Assembly: GCA_963841405.1 (NCBI GenBank)
Contig: CAWJCM010000009.1
Span: 62,001-126,000, forward strand
From: DATBLE01 sp963841405
GTDB taxonomy: Bacteria; Actinomycetota; Thermoleophilia; Gaiellales; Gaiellaceae
Length of the DNA: 64,000 nucleotides
Direction: 5' to 3'
The notes below the pieces were generated by a model, which searched no databases, had not been told where the DNA came from, and was given only the letters and a program-made list of their open reading frames with translations. Both the position numbers and the translations under genes were made by a program. Below are positions 26,191 to 33,325 of this stretch, one piece after another (within the stretch, counting starts at the first letter, position 1; every line of letters begins with the position of its first letter).

Positions 26191-26781
26191 CTACATCTCG
26201 CGGCGGCCGGCCAGCGCCCGGCCGAGCGTGACCTCGTCCGCGTACTCGAGGTCGCCCCCGACCGGGAGGCCGCTTGCGAGCCTCGTCACACGCACGCGCC
26301 CGCGCAGCCGGTCGGCCAGGTAGGCGGCGGTCGCCTCGCCGGTCATCGTCGGGTTGGTCGCGACGACGACCTCCTCGACGCCGTTCCGGTCGACGCGCTG
26401 GACCAGCTCGTCGATGCGCAGGTCGGCAGGCTCGACGCCGTCGATCGGCGACAGTGCGCCGCCGAGGACGTGGTAGAGGCCCCGGAACTCGGCGGTGCGC
26501 TCGACCGAGATCAGGTCGACGGGTTGCTCGACCACGCAGATCACCGAGTGGTCGCGCCGGGCGTCGAGGCAGATCGCGCAGACCTCGTCCTCGGTCAAGT
26601 TGCCGCACTCGCGGCAGAAGCGGACGCGCTCCTTCACCTCGACGATCGCGGCGGCCAGGGCGAGCGCCTCGTCCTTCGGCGTGCGCAGCAGGTGGAAGGC
26701 CAGCCGCTGCGCCGTCCGCTGGCCGACGCCGGGCAGACGCGTGAGCTGCGCGACCAGGTTCTGAACCGCTGGAGAGAACAC
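26191..26781 (-). CDS. recR: recombination mediator RecR
   Basis: A 196-residue RecR, acting with RecF/RecO in gap repair. FSPAVQNLVAQLTRLPGVGQ is the helix-hairpin-helix N-terminus, CRECGNLTEDEVCAIC the four-cysteine zinc finger, and ICVVEQPVDLISVERT starts the Toprim domain. GTG at 26781 is chosen because TAGGGT lies exactly seven bases upstream and it gives the normal N-terminus. The usual dnaX-ybaB-recR order is present but interrupted by an opposite-strand gene. Confidence 0.95.
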   Translation of the reverse strand: MFSPAVQNLVAQLTRLPGVGQRTAQRLAFHLLRTPKDEALALAAAIVEVKERVRFCRECGNLTEDEVCAICLDARRDHSVICVVEQPVDLISVERTAEFRGLYHVLGGALSPIDGVEPADLRIDELVQRVDRNGVEEVVVATNPTMTGEATAAYLADRLRGRVRVTRLASGLPVGGDLEYADEVTLGRALAGRREM

Positions 26782-26788
26782 GACGAAC

Positions 26789-26794
26789 ACCCTA
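26789..26794 (-). promoter_or_regulatory. -10 box of recR (leaderless)
   Basis: TAGGGT, seven bases before GTG 26781. Its CCTAGG overlaps a plus-strand TAGGCT for the divergent small gene, so the two promoters are interlocked. Confidence 0.5.
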
Positions 26795-26830
26795 GGCTAC
26801 GCACCGACCCCGACGAAGGAGGCATGTCCG

Positions 26831-27136
26831 ATGGCAGTCATCTCGATGATGCGGATGTCCGGCGACACCGACGAGCTGGCCCAGAAGCTTCAGGGAATCG
26901 CCGAGGTCGGCCGCCGTCTGGCCCCGAAGCACGGCGGGCTCGGCACGATCGCCGCCAAGACCGACGACGGCATTCTCGTGATCAACCTCTGGGAGAACGA
27001 AGAAGGCCGGCACGCGATGGCCGAGGAGCCCGAGGTGAAGGAGGCGCTCCAGGCGGCCGGCTTGCCCATGCCGAACTTCGAAGGCTGCGAGGTGCTCGAC
27101 ATGCGCATCTTGCCGGAGGCAGTGAGAGGGACGTAG
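26831..27136 (+). CDS. small ABM-like/dimeric alpha-beta barrel protein
   Basis: A 101-residue protein. MAVISMMRMSGDTDELAQKL, DGILVINLWENEEGRHAMAE and CEVLDMRILPE fit a ferredoxin-like dimeric alpha-beta barrel as in the antibiotic-biosynthesis monooxygenase superfamily. AAGGAGGCATG lies upstream, so this one is not leaderless. It sits on the opposite strand between recR and ybaB. No function can be given. Confidence 0.7.
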   Translation: MAVISMMRMSGDTDELAQKLQGIAEVGRRLAPKHGGLGTIAAKTDDGILVINLWENEEGRHAMAEEPEVKEALQAAGLPMPNFEGCEVLDMRILPEAVRGT

Positions 27137-27148
27137 CGGATCCCAGCA

Positions 27149-27168
27149 GGTCAGACCTCAGTCTGACC
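27149..27168. terminator. 8-bp hairpin between convergent genes
   Basis: GGTCAGAC-CTCA-GTCTGACC, a perfect stem, 13 bases after the stop of the 101-aa gene. Confidence 0.6.
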
Positions 27169-27200
27169 CGTGCCTTCGCGTGACACCGGCGAAGGGCCGG

Positions 27201-27222
27201 GGGACAGGCTGAAGCCTGTCCC
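27201..27222. terminator. 10-bp hairpin between convergent genes
   Basis: GGGACAGGCT-GA-AGCCTGTCCC, a perfect 10-bp stem followed by TTCT on the plus strand. It lies 25 bases from the ybaB stop, so it can terminate transcription from either side. Confidence 0.6.
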
Positions 27223-27246
27223 TTCTGAGCTCCCTTGCCTTCTACC

Positions 27247-27567
27247 TCACAGACCGGGCAAGCCCAGCCCGCCCAGCGACCCTCCGAGCTTCGACTCCGC
27301 CAGCGCCTGTGCCGAGCGCAGAGCCTCGTTCACCGCTGCGAGCACGGTGTCCTCGAGTAGCTCGGGGTCGTCCGGGTCGATCGCCTTCGGGTCGACCTTG
27401 ATCTCCTGGATGACGCCAGTGCCGGTCGCCTTGACGGTGACGAGTCCGCCGCCGGCGGACGCCTCCACTATCTCGTTGGCGAGCTGCTCCTGGGCGCGCG
27501 CCATCTGCGCCTGCATCTCCTGCGCCTGGCGCATCAGCTGGTTCATGTCGAAACGCTGGCCGGGCAC
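27247..27567 (-). CDS. ybaB: YbaB/EbfC nucleoid-associated protein
   Basis: A 106-residue protein of the YbaB/EbfC family: MNQLMRQAQEMQAQMARAQE, LANEIVEASAGGGLVTVKAT, then GVIQEIKVDPKAIDPDDPEL. It forms dimers binding DNA and is almost always next to dnaX. Its start overlaps the dnaX stop by one base. Confidence 0.93.
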   Translation of the reverse strand: MPGQRFDMNQLMRQAQEMQAQMARAQEQLANEIVEASAGGGLVTVKATGTGVIQEIKVDPKAIDPDDPELLEDTVLAAVNEALRSAQALAESKLGGSLGGLGLPGL

Positions 27568-29147
27568 TATTCATCCACCTCTCTGGCGTCGAAGGTCTCC
27601 TTGACGAGCGCGACCAGATCCTCCTCGGTCGCCGGCTCGGTCTCCTCGACCGGGCCTTCCCCGTCCTCTCCGATCGCGAACGCGAGCTGCAACCTGCGGC
27701 CGGTCACCTCGTACAGCGCGTCCACCATCAGCGACGCGTACTTGTCCTCGGCGAGGCTCCGGTGGAAGGCGTTCGACGGCGGGAACTCGAGCGTCAGCGT
27801 GTCGTCCTCGAGCGCGGTGGGGCGGGCTTCGCCGAACACCGGCGCGGCCGGGATCGATCGACGCTCGATCGCGGGGATCACCGATCGCTGCCAGGCGTCA
27901 CGGAGTTGCTCGAGCTCGAGCGACGGCTGCGCCCGCGGCGGCTCCGGCGCTTCCGGCCGTGGCTCTTCCGGCGTTGTCCGCGGGACAGTCCCCTGGTCAT
28001 GGCCGAAAGGGCCGCCACGCTGCTCGAGCAGCTCGAGCCGATAGGCCATCGACTCGGTGGAGAGGTCGGCGCCGGGACGCGTCACCTTCACCAGCGCGAG
28101 CTCGAAGGGGAGCCGCGGATCGCCCCCCTGCCGGATGTCCTCGACCGCGACCGCGAGCAGGTCGCACAGCCGTAGCACGGTCGCCTCGGGGAGCTGGTTC
28201 GCCTGGGCGCGCAGCCGCTCGCGTGTCTCCTCGGTCACGGGCAGCGAGTCGGGCACCTCGCCAAGGTGGTGGACGAGCATCAGGTGACGCAGGTGCTCGA
28301 GCAGGTCGGTGACGACCCGGCCGATGTCCTGGCCCTGCTCCGACAGCTCCTCGACGAAGGTGAGGGCACCCGCGGTGTCGTGATCGACGATCAGGTCGCA
28401 CAGCCGAAACAGCGCCTCCTCCTCGACCGCCCCGAGCATCTGCAGGACGTCCTGGACGTTGATCGTGCCCTCGGTCGCGGCTGCGAGCTGGTCGAGCGTC
28501 GACTCGGCGTCGCGGTACGCACCGCGAGCGCTCCGCGCGATCAGCGACAACGCGGCGTCGGGGACGTCGATCTGCTCGCCGTCGGCGATCCGCCGCAACT
28601 TCTTGACCAGATCGGGCAGCCGGGGCCGCGCGAAGACGAAGGTCTGGCAGCGCGACCGCACCGTCGGCAGCACCTTCTGAAGCTCGGTCGTGCAGAAAAC
28701 GAAGAGCAGGTGGGGCGGAGGCTCCTCGATCAGCTTCAGCAGTGCCTGCCATGCCGCGTCGGTGAGCTGGTGCGCCTCGTCGAGGATGTAGACCTTGTAG
28801 CGGCCGGCCGGCTGCAGCATGGCCTTCTCGCGGATGTCGCGAATGTCGTCGATGCCGCGCTGGGAGGCGGCGTCCATCTCGACGACGTCCATCGACGAGC
28901 CGTTGGTGATCGCCACACAGGCGCCGCAGGTGTTGTCCGGCGTCGGCGTCGGGCCCTGCTCGCAGTTCAGCGCCTTCGCCAGGATCCGCGCCATCGAGGT
29001 CTTGCCGGTGCCGCGCGGGCCGGCGAAGAGGTAGGCCTGCCGCACCTGCCCGGCCGCGATCGCGTTCTTCAGCGTCCTGACGACCGCCTCCTGCCCGACC
29101 ACCTCGTCGAAGTTCTGAGGCCTGTACTTCCGGTAGAGAGCGGTCAT
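27567..29147 (-). CDS. dnaX: DNA polymerase III gamma/tau subunit
   Basis: A 526-residue clamp-loader ATPase. YRPQNFDEVVGQEAVVRTLK, AGPRGTGKTSMARILAKALN (Walker A at about residue 45), the zinc-binding CEQGPTPTPDNTCGAC, ILDEAHQLT (Walker B) and FCTTELQKVLPTVRSRCQTF (sensor and Arg finger) are in order. Domain III and a Pro/Glu-rich tau-type tail follow. It is divergent from the MBL gene over 28 bases that contain an inverted repeat. Confidence 0.96.
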   Translation of the reverse strand: MTALYRKYRPQNFDEVVGQEAVVRTLKNAIAAGQVRQAYLFAGPRGTGKTSMARILAKALNCEQGPTPTPDNTCGACVAITNGSSMDVVEMDAASQRGIDDIRDIREKAMLQPAGRYKVYILDEAHQLTDAAWQALLKLIEEPPPHLLFVFCTTELQKVLPTVRSRCQTFVFARPRLPDLVKKLRRIADGEQIDVPDAALSLIARSARGAYRDAESTLDQLAAATEGTINVQDVLQMLGAVEEEALFRLCDLIVDHDTAGALTFVEELSEQGQDIGRVVTDLLEHLRHLMLVHHLGEVPDSLPVTEETRERLRAQANQLPEATVLRLCDLLAVAVEDIRQGGDPRLPFELALVKVTRPGADLSTESMAYRLELLEQRGGPFGHDQGTVPRTTPEEPRPEAPEPPRAQPSLELEQLRDAWQRSVIPAIERRSIPAAPVFGEARPTALEDDTLTLEFPPSNAFHRSLAEDKYASLMVDALYEVTGRRLQLAFAIGEDGEGPVEETEPATEEDLVALVKETFDAREVDE

Positions 29148-29151
29148 CGAG

Positions 29152-29170
29152 TCGATTCAAGCAGAATCGA
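29152..29170. promoter_or_regulatory. inverted repeat between dnaX and MBL gene
   Basis: TCGATTC-AAGCA-GAATCGA, perfect seven-base arms, fills the 28-base divergent gap. CAGAAT within it is also a plausible -10 for the GTG at 29176. Confidence 0.4.
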
Positions 29171-29175
29171 TCGCA

Positions 29176-29952
29176 GTGGCCCTGTGGATTTGCCAGACCT
29201 GCGGCTGCCAGCACGCCGATTCGGACCAGCCGCCGTCACGGTGCGTGATCTGCGAGGACGCGCGGCAGTACGTGGGCTGGGACGGCCAGCGGTGGACGAC
29301 GCTCGAGGCGCTACGCGCGACGTATCGCGCCGATGTCCGCGACGACCACGGCCTCCTCGGGATCGGCTGCATGCCCTCGTTCGCAATCGGCCAGCGCGCG
29401 CTGGTGGTCGACGGCGTCCTCTGGGACTGCGTGCCGCTCCTCGACGGGATGGCGGAGGCGGCCGGCGACTTGCTCGCGGTCGCGATTTCCCACCCGCACT
29501 ACTACACGACGATGGTCGACTGGAGCCGCGTGTTCGGCGGCATCCCCGTCTACGTCCACGCCGACGACCGCGAGTGGGTCGTCCGGCCGGACGCGTGCGT
29601 CGAGTACTGGGAGGGGGAGGAGCTCGATCTCGGCGGCGGTCTGACGCTCCTCCGGCTCGGCGGCCACTTCGCCGGCGGCCAGGTGCTGCACGCGGGACGG
29701 TCGCTCCTCGTCGGCGACATCGTCCAGGTGGTCATGGACCGGCGCTGGGTCAGCTTCATGTACTCGTACCCGAACCTGATCCCGCTGCCCGCGGCGACCG
29801 TCCGGCGGATGGTCGAGAAGCTCGAGCCGTACGAGTTCGACCGCGTCTACGGTGCCTGGTGGGGGAGGGTCGTCGACGGTGACGGGAAGGAGCGGGTGCG
29901 GGCCTCTGCCGAGCGCTACGTCGCCGCGCTTCAGTCCTCGCCGTCCCAGTAG
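29176..29952 (+). CDS. metallo-beta-lactamase fold protein with rubredoxin-like zinc ribbon
   Basis: A 258-residue protein. Residues 5-30 (CQTCGCQHADSDQPPSRCVI then CED) form a four-Cys ribbon. An MBL-fold region follows with VAISHPHYYTTMVDWSRVFG in place of the usual HxHxDH, and LRLGGHFAGGQVLH and LLVGDIVQVV as later metal motifs. Such proteins hydrolyse unknown substrates. GTG at 29176 is likely leaderless. It converges with the bicupin gene and overlaps it by 22 bases. Confidence 0.8.
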   Translation: MALWICQTCGCQHADSDQPPSRCVICEDARQYVGWDGQRWTTLEALRATYRADVRDDHGLLGIGCMPSFAIGQRALVVDGVLWDCVPLLDGMAEAAGDLLAVAISHPHYYTTMVDWSRVFGGIPVYVHADDREWVVRPDACVEYWEGEELDLGGGLTLLRLGGHFAGGQVLHAGRSLLVGDIVQVVMDRRWVSFMYSYPNLIPLPAATVRRMVEKLEPYEFDRVYGAWWGRVVDGDGKERVRASAERYVAALQSSPSQ

Positions 29953-30860
29953 TCGAGCGGCTCGACCCGGAAGATCGCGCCGGCGACCGCGATCTTGCTC
30001 GAGGTGGGGTAGAAGCACATGTCGCCCGGCTCCCGAGTCCCGTACGCGAGGTAGGTCAATCCGTTCTCGCCGCCTCGGAACGCGTGGGCGATGCCGGTGC
30101 CCGGTAGGCAAGAGACGACGTGCCCGGGCCGCACCGGCGTCTCTTCGTCGCCGAGGAGAAGCGTCCCGTCGCCGTCGAGGATCACGAAGATCTCCTCCTC
30201 CAGCGAGTGGCAGTGGAGCGGCGCGGAGAGCATCCCCGGCACGACCTCGACGTGCTGCAGGCCGGTCGTCACGGAGCCCACCGCCGTCCCCAGGTTGCGG
30301 CGCGTTCGCTGGATCCGCGGGCGGATGATCTCCTTCGGCTCGACGTCGCGGACGTTGACGATCGTCGGCGGTCGCGGGCTCGGGTCGGGAAGCTCGGGCG
30401 GGCCGAGCTCGGCCTCGCGGACGAACTGCGTCGGGCGGTAGCCGTCCGTCGTTCCGTCGAGCGTCTCAACGAAGCGATTTCCGACGAGGGAGGCTCCCAG
30501 GCGCGGGAAGCGCGGACTCTCGTCGCGGTCGCGCGGGCCGAATGCGAGCACGTCGAGATCGTCGAGCGCGTGGAGGGTGTGCGCCCCACCGCCGGCGAGG
30601 TAGACGATGGCGTCGCCCTCGCCGATGTCGTAGGCCTCGCCCCGCTGCCAGGAGAAGCCCTTCCCCGAGAGCACATAGAAGATTTCCTCCTGACGGCCGT
30701 GCTCGTGCGCAGGCGTCGACCACCCGCCGGCCGGGATCTCAATTCGGTTGGCTCCGACACTCAGGGAGCCGGCAGACCTCCCGACGAAGGACCACGTCCC
30801 TCGGATGTGGCCGACGGTGATCTCGAAATCCTCGACTTCGTCCATGTGGGCGATCCCCAC
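29931..30860 (-). CDS. bicupin protein
   Basis: A 309-residue protein with two cupin barrels. The first is centred on WSTPAHEHGRQEEIFYVLSG (HxHxxxxE). The second is MLSAPLHCHSLEEEIFVILD with GTLLLGDEETPVRPGHVVSC. Both motifs retain metal-ligand residues, so two metal sites are possible. GTG at 30860 is preferred because TATAGT lies six bases upstream. It is divergent from the PPOX gene. The reaction is unknown. Confidence 0.85.
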   Translation of the reverse strand: MGIAHMDEVEDFEITVGHIRGTWSFVGRSAGSLSVGANRIEIPAGGWSTPAHEHGRQEEIFYVLSGKGFSWQRGEAYDIGEGDAIVYLAGGGAHTLHALDDLDVLAFGPRDRDESPRFPRLGASLVGNRFVETLDGTTDGYRPTQFVREAELGPPELPDPSPRPPTIVNVRDVEPKEIIRPRIQRTRRNLGTAVGSVTTGLQHVEVVPGMLSAPLHCHSLEEEIFVILDGDGTLLLGDEETPVRPGHVVSCLPGTGIAHAFRGGENGLTYLAYGTREPGDMCFYPTSSKIAVAGAIFRVEPLDYWDGED

Positions 30861-30866
30861 CACTCG

Positions 30867-30872
30867 ACTATA
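30867..30872 (-). promoter_or_regulatory. -10 box of the bicupin gene (leaderless)
   Basis: TATAGT on the minus strand, six bases before GTG 30860. Confidence 0.5.
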
Positions 30873-30888
30873 GGAGAGCGGGACTGCC

Positions 30889-30894
30889 TACACT
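30889..30894 (+). promoter_or_regulatory. -10 box of the PPOX gene (leaderless)
   Basis: TACACT, six bases before the ATG at 30901. Confidence 0.55.
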
Positions 30895-30900
30895 CGGAAG

Positions 30901-31326
30901 ATGGCATCGGCTCTCGACCAGGTCCGCGAACTGATCGAGTCCGGGCCGCTCGCGCACCTCGTCACCGTCAACCCGGACGGAAGCCCGCAGGTCACGATCG
31001 TCTGGATCGGCATCGAGGACGACGAGGTCGTCTCGGCGCACCTCTTCGAGCACCGGAAGGTCCGGAATATCCGGCGCGACCCGCGCGTCGCCGTCTCGCT
31101 CGAAGCGCCGGGGTCGAACGCGATCGGGATGCGCGACTACGCGGTTCTCTACGGCACCGCCCGCATCACCGAGGGTGGGGCGCCCGAGCTCCTCCGCCGG
31201 CTGGCGCAGATCTACGTCGGGCCGGGGACGACGTTTCCGCCGATGCCGGACTCGCCGCCGGGCCACATCACGCGGATCCGCGTCGAGCGGATCGCGGGCC
31301 AGGGGCCCTGGGTGGCCGGCGAATAG
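30901..31326 (+). CDS. PPOX-class F420/FMN-dependent oxidoreductase
   Basis: A 141-residue split-barrel flavin/deazaflavin-binding protein. LAHLVTVNPDGSPQVTIVWI, VVSAHLFEHRKVRNIRRDPR, VAVSLEAPGS and DYAVLYGTARITEG follow the pyridoxamine-5-phosphate-oxidase-like order typical of the actinobacterial F420-dependent enzymes. The ATG is leaderless. F420 versus FMN cannot be settled here. Confidence 0.85.
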   Translation: MASALDQVRELIESGPLAHLVTVNPDGSPQVTIVWIGIEDDEVVSAHLFEHRKVRNIRRDPRVAVSLEAPGSNAIGMRDYAVLYGTARITEGGAPELLRRLAQIYVGPGTTFPPMPDSPPGHITRIRVERIAGQGPWVAGE

Positions 31327-31349
31327 TGCCCGGCCGCGCAACCGGCGTC

Positions 31350-31590
31350 GAAACGGCTTCCCCGGGAGGAACCCGATCCGCTTGCTCGGGCCAGGCCTGA
31401 CCGCGGCACCTGAGAGGAACTCCTTAGCGCTGCTTCCTTCCGGACCTGACGCGGTTCGAAGGCTCCCAGTGCGCGGAACCTGGCCGTCAGCGCTGCGCTT
31501 TCGGGCCCAAGCCCCGAAGAACCCGCCCCTCGGACGGTATTCGGCCCCGCTGGAGCGGATTGCGGGTTCAGGGAACCGCTAGCTCCCCGC
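31350..31590 (-). ncRNA. ffs: signal recognition particle RNA (4.5S/ large bacterial type)
   Basis: On the minus strand GTCAGGTCCGGAAGGAAGCA (about 31430-31455) is the universal SRP RNA domain IV loop that binds Ffh. The 5' part contains CCTGAACCCGCAATCCGCTC and GGGGCCGAATACCG, as in large SRP RNAs with an Alu-like domain. CTTGGGCC pairs with GGCCCGAG further 3' to close the long arm. Ends are approximate to about 20 bases. It directs ribosomes making membrane proteins to the translocon. Confidence 0.85.
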
Positions 31591-31609
31591 CTAGCGCGAC
31601 CGGGCGCTT

Positions 31610-31646
31610 GCCATCGTAGCGCGCGCGGTGCGCGCGCTACGATGGC
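31610..31646. repeat. perfect 17-bp hairpin
   Basis: A 17-base arm (31610-31626) and its exact reverse complement (31630-31646) are separated by GGT only. It lies about 20 bases 5' of the SRP RNA gene. It has no U-tract. It may be a terminator for transcription arriving from the right, or a protein-binding cruciform. Confidence 0.75.
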
Positions 31647-31653
31647 TTCGCTT

Positions 31654-31680
31654 CGCGGGGGAACCCCTGGTTCCCCCGCG
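31654..31680. repeat. perfect 11-bp hairpin
   Basis: CGCGGGGGAAC-CCCTG-GTTCCCCCGCG. It follows the 17-bp hairpin after seven bases. Confidence 0.7.
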
Positions 31681-31776
31681 CGCCCTCTCCTTGACATCGG
31701 CTCGATCGGTCGGGCGTGGTCTGAGCCGGCGGATGTGCTGGTGGTTCGGAGCGTCGGTCTCCGAGAGGCCGTAGCG

Positions 31777-31803
31777 GCCGAGGCGGGCAGAGCCCGCCTC
31801 GGC
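31777..31803. repeat. perfect 12-bp hairpin
   Basis: GCCGAGGCGGGC-AGA-GCCCGCCTCGGC, immediately upstream of the -10 box at 31818. It is the third perfect hairpin in this 215-base interval. Confidence 0.7.
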
Positions 31804-31817
31804 AAGTGAGCCCGGGG

Positions 31818-31823
31818 TACACT
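31818..31823 (+). promoter_or_regulatory. -10 box of the AhpD-like gene (leaderless)
   Basis: TACACT, six bases before the GTG at 31830. This decides that start against a GTG at 31806. Confidence 0.55.
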
Positions 31824-31829
31824 CGGCCC

Positions 31830-32417
31830 GTGGCCAGGGCCGTCAGGCAGGCGTCGTGGCTCCGCGTCCCGCCCGAGGAAGACGCCCCCGACGGCGTCCA
31901 GGCGCTGTTCGACAAGGCGAACGAGAAGCTCGGGTTCGTCCCCAACGTGCTTCGGGTCTATGCGCTCCGGCCTCGGCACCTGGAGCTCTGGAACGCGTTC
32001 TACGACGACCTGATGCGCGGCGACTCCGGGTTGACGAAGGTGCAGCGGGAGATGATCGCCGTCGTCGTCTCGACGGAGAACCGCTGCCACTACTGCATGG
32101 TCTCCCACGGTGCCTTCCTGCGGAAGCTGACCGGCGACCCGCTGCTCGTGGAGCAGCTGCGGACGAACCACCGGTACGCGGACATCGAGCCCCGGGAGCG
32201 TGCGATGCTCGACTTCGCCGTCAAGCTGACCGGGCAGTCGGCAGCCTGCACCGAGCAGGACGTCGAGGCTCTTCGAGAGGCGGGGTGGAGCGACGAGGAC
32301 GTGATGGACATCGCCGAGGTGACGGGCATGTTCAACTTCACGAACCGTCTGGCAAGCGGCCTGGGCTGGGTGCCGAACGAGGAGTTCGTGACACTCGGCT
32401 ACGACGAGATGCCCTGA
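31830..32417 (+). CDS. AhpD-like peroxidase-related protein
   Basis: A 195-residue protein of the carboxymuconolactone decarboxylase/AhpD superfamily. VSTENRCHYCMVSHGAFLRK holds the CxxC and downstream histidine of the thiol-peroxidase active site. FDKANEKLGFVPNVLRVYAL and DVMDIAEVTGMFNFTNRLAS are typical of the peroxidase-related subgroup. It would reduce hydroperoxides with an unknown partner. Confidence 0.85.
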   Translation: MARAVRQASWLRVPPEEDAPDGVQALFDKANEKLGFVPNVLRVYALRPRHLELWNAFYDDLMRGDSGLTKVQREMIAVVVSTENRCHYCMVSHGAFLRKLTGDPLLVEQLRTNHRYADIEPRERAMLDFAVKLTGQSAACTEQDVEALREAGWSDEDVMDIAEVTGMFNFTNRLASGLGWVPNEEFVTLGYDEMP

Positions 32418-32478
32418 TCCGACACAGCGTCGGCGCTCGCTTGCTTATGCTCGGGCCTCCCGACGGATTGGAGGCGAC

Positions 32479-32745
32479 ATGCACGCAGTAGTGGTGAAGG
32501 TCACGGTCAACGACCGCGAGGCAGCCGAGAAGAGGCTGCGAGAGGTGACCGCTCCCCGCGTCTCGCAACTTCCAGGCGTCGTCGCAGGCTACTGGACTCG
32601 CTCTGACGGCTCAGACGGCTTGTCGATGGTCGTGTTCGAGTCGGAGGACGCTGCTCGGGCCGCGGCGGATCAAGTTCCGCAGATGGTTACCGAGGCGGTC
32701 ACTCTGGAGAGCGTCGAGGTTCGTGAAGTAGTGGCGAACGTCTAG
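32479..32745 (+). CDS. ABM-superfamily small protein
   Basis: An 88-residue dimeric alpha-beta barrel protein: VVVKVTVNDREAAEKRLREV, then SQLPGVVAGYWTRSDGSDG and LSMVVFESEDAARAAADQVP. GGAGGCGAC lies just before the ATG. It is the last backbone gene before the tRNA and the inserted segments. Function unknown. Confidence 0.75.
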   Translation: MHAVVVKVTVNDREAAEKRLREVTAPRVSQLPGVVAGYWTRSDGSDGLSMVVFESEDAARAAADQVPQMVTEAVTLESVEVREVVANV

Positions 32746-32775
32746 CGAGAGGAAGGGCCATCCGACCCAGATTCC

Positions 32776-32818
32776 GGCCCCGACCCGAAGAGGGCCTCCG
32801 GCCGGGGCTCTGTCGTTC
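32776..32818 (+). terminator. GC-rich hairpin after the ABM gene
   Basis: GCCCCG (32777) pairs with CGGGGC (32813), with additional internal pairing GAGGGCC/GGCC. It is followed by TCTGTCGTT. Confidence 0.45.
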
Positions 32819-32845
32819 GAGGAACGGCTAACCTAAGCCGTCCCG

Positions 32846-32917
32846 GGGCGCGTAGCTCAGCGGGAGAGCGCCCGCTTCACACGCGGGAGGTCGCTGGTTC
32901 GATCCCAGCCGCGCCCA
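32846..32917 (+). tRNA. tRNA-Val (anticodon CAC)
   Basis: A 72-base cloverleaf: acceptor GGGCGCG/CGCGCCC, D-arm with TAGCTCAGCGGGAGA, anticodon stem CCCGC/GCGGG with loop TTCACAC (anticodon CAC, reading GUG), T-arm GCTGG-TTCGATC-CCAGC, discriminator A. No CCA is encoded. Its 3' half is repeated at 42847 and 51096, so it is the integration target of the inserted segments and remains intact. Confidence 0.95.
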
Positions 32918-32923
32918 TGGCTT
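32876..32923 (+). repeat. att site 1 (tRNA-Val 3' half)
   Basis: The 48 bases from the anticodon loop through the tRNA end and CATGGCTT recur exactly at 42847-42894. The first part (32874-32918, 45 bases) recurs exactly at 51096-51140. This is the left junction of the inserted region, with the intact tRNA. Confidence 0.88.
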
Positions 32924-32965
32924 AGCAAGCCATTTCTCGTCGCCGGCGCTCTCCTCGCGAGGCCA

Positions 32966-32987
32966 TGTGGTGAGTTTGTGGTGAGTA
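32966..32987 (+). repeat. TGTGGTGAGT double repeat, candidate integrase arm site
   Basis: TGTGGTGAGT occurs at 32966 and again at 32977 (11-base period), about 50 bases inside the left junction. The same sequence occurs at 42731-42752 (double) and 42555 (single), near att site 2. Lambda-type integrases bind such short arm repeats beside the core. Confidence 0.5.
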
Positions 32988-33325
32988 CGCGCTACGAGAG
33001 CGGATTCCCGCACCCTTGCGTGTCAACAAGGCGGCCCCCTAGGTGCGATCCTGCGAACTCAGCCTGGTCTGGCGTGGCTATGCATGGTCAGAGCGCATGG
33101 CTACGTGAGGCTCTTGCCATGCTTCCGGCCGTCTGAGGCCATCCAAGCTCTTGTGCGTTGACTTCGTCGTTGGCTTCGACAGCGGGCTAGGGTCGCCGCT
33201 GACCAGAGGAGACAGATCGTGAACGGCGGGCTGCTCGTCCGCGCCAGCGACATCGCTTACGCCGTTGCATCCCGCGGTAGACCGCTGTCGAGACGCGGAT
33301 GCCGCGGTTATCGTCTTGATTGGTC
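32988..33325. other. gene-poor left end of segment 1
   Basis: No convincing gene. A GTG at 33219 with AGAGGAGA upstream opens a frame (MNGGLLVRASDIAYAVASRG) that runs into out-of-frame helicase sequence and resembles nothing I know. A TATCGT box lies 11 bases before the helicase ATG. Confidence 0.4.

Noticed and set aside
32828..33013. A minus-strand peptide over tRNA-Val containing RLGSNQRPPACE
   Set aside because: It is the translated antisense of the tRNA and its flank, a familiar false gene. The same applies to the frames at 42532-43066.
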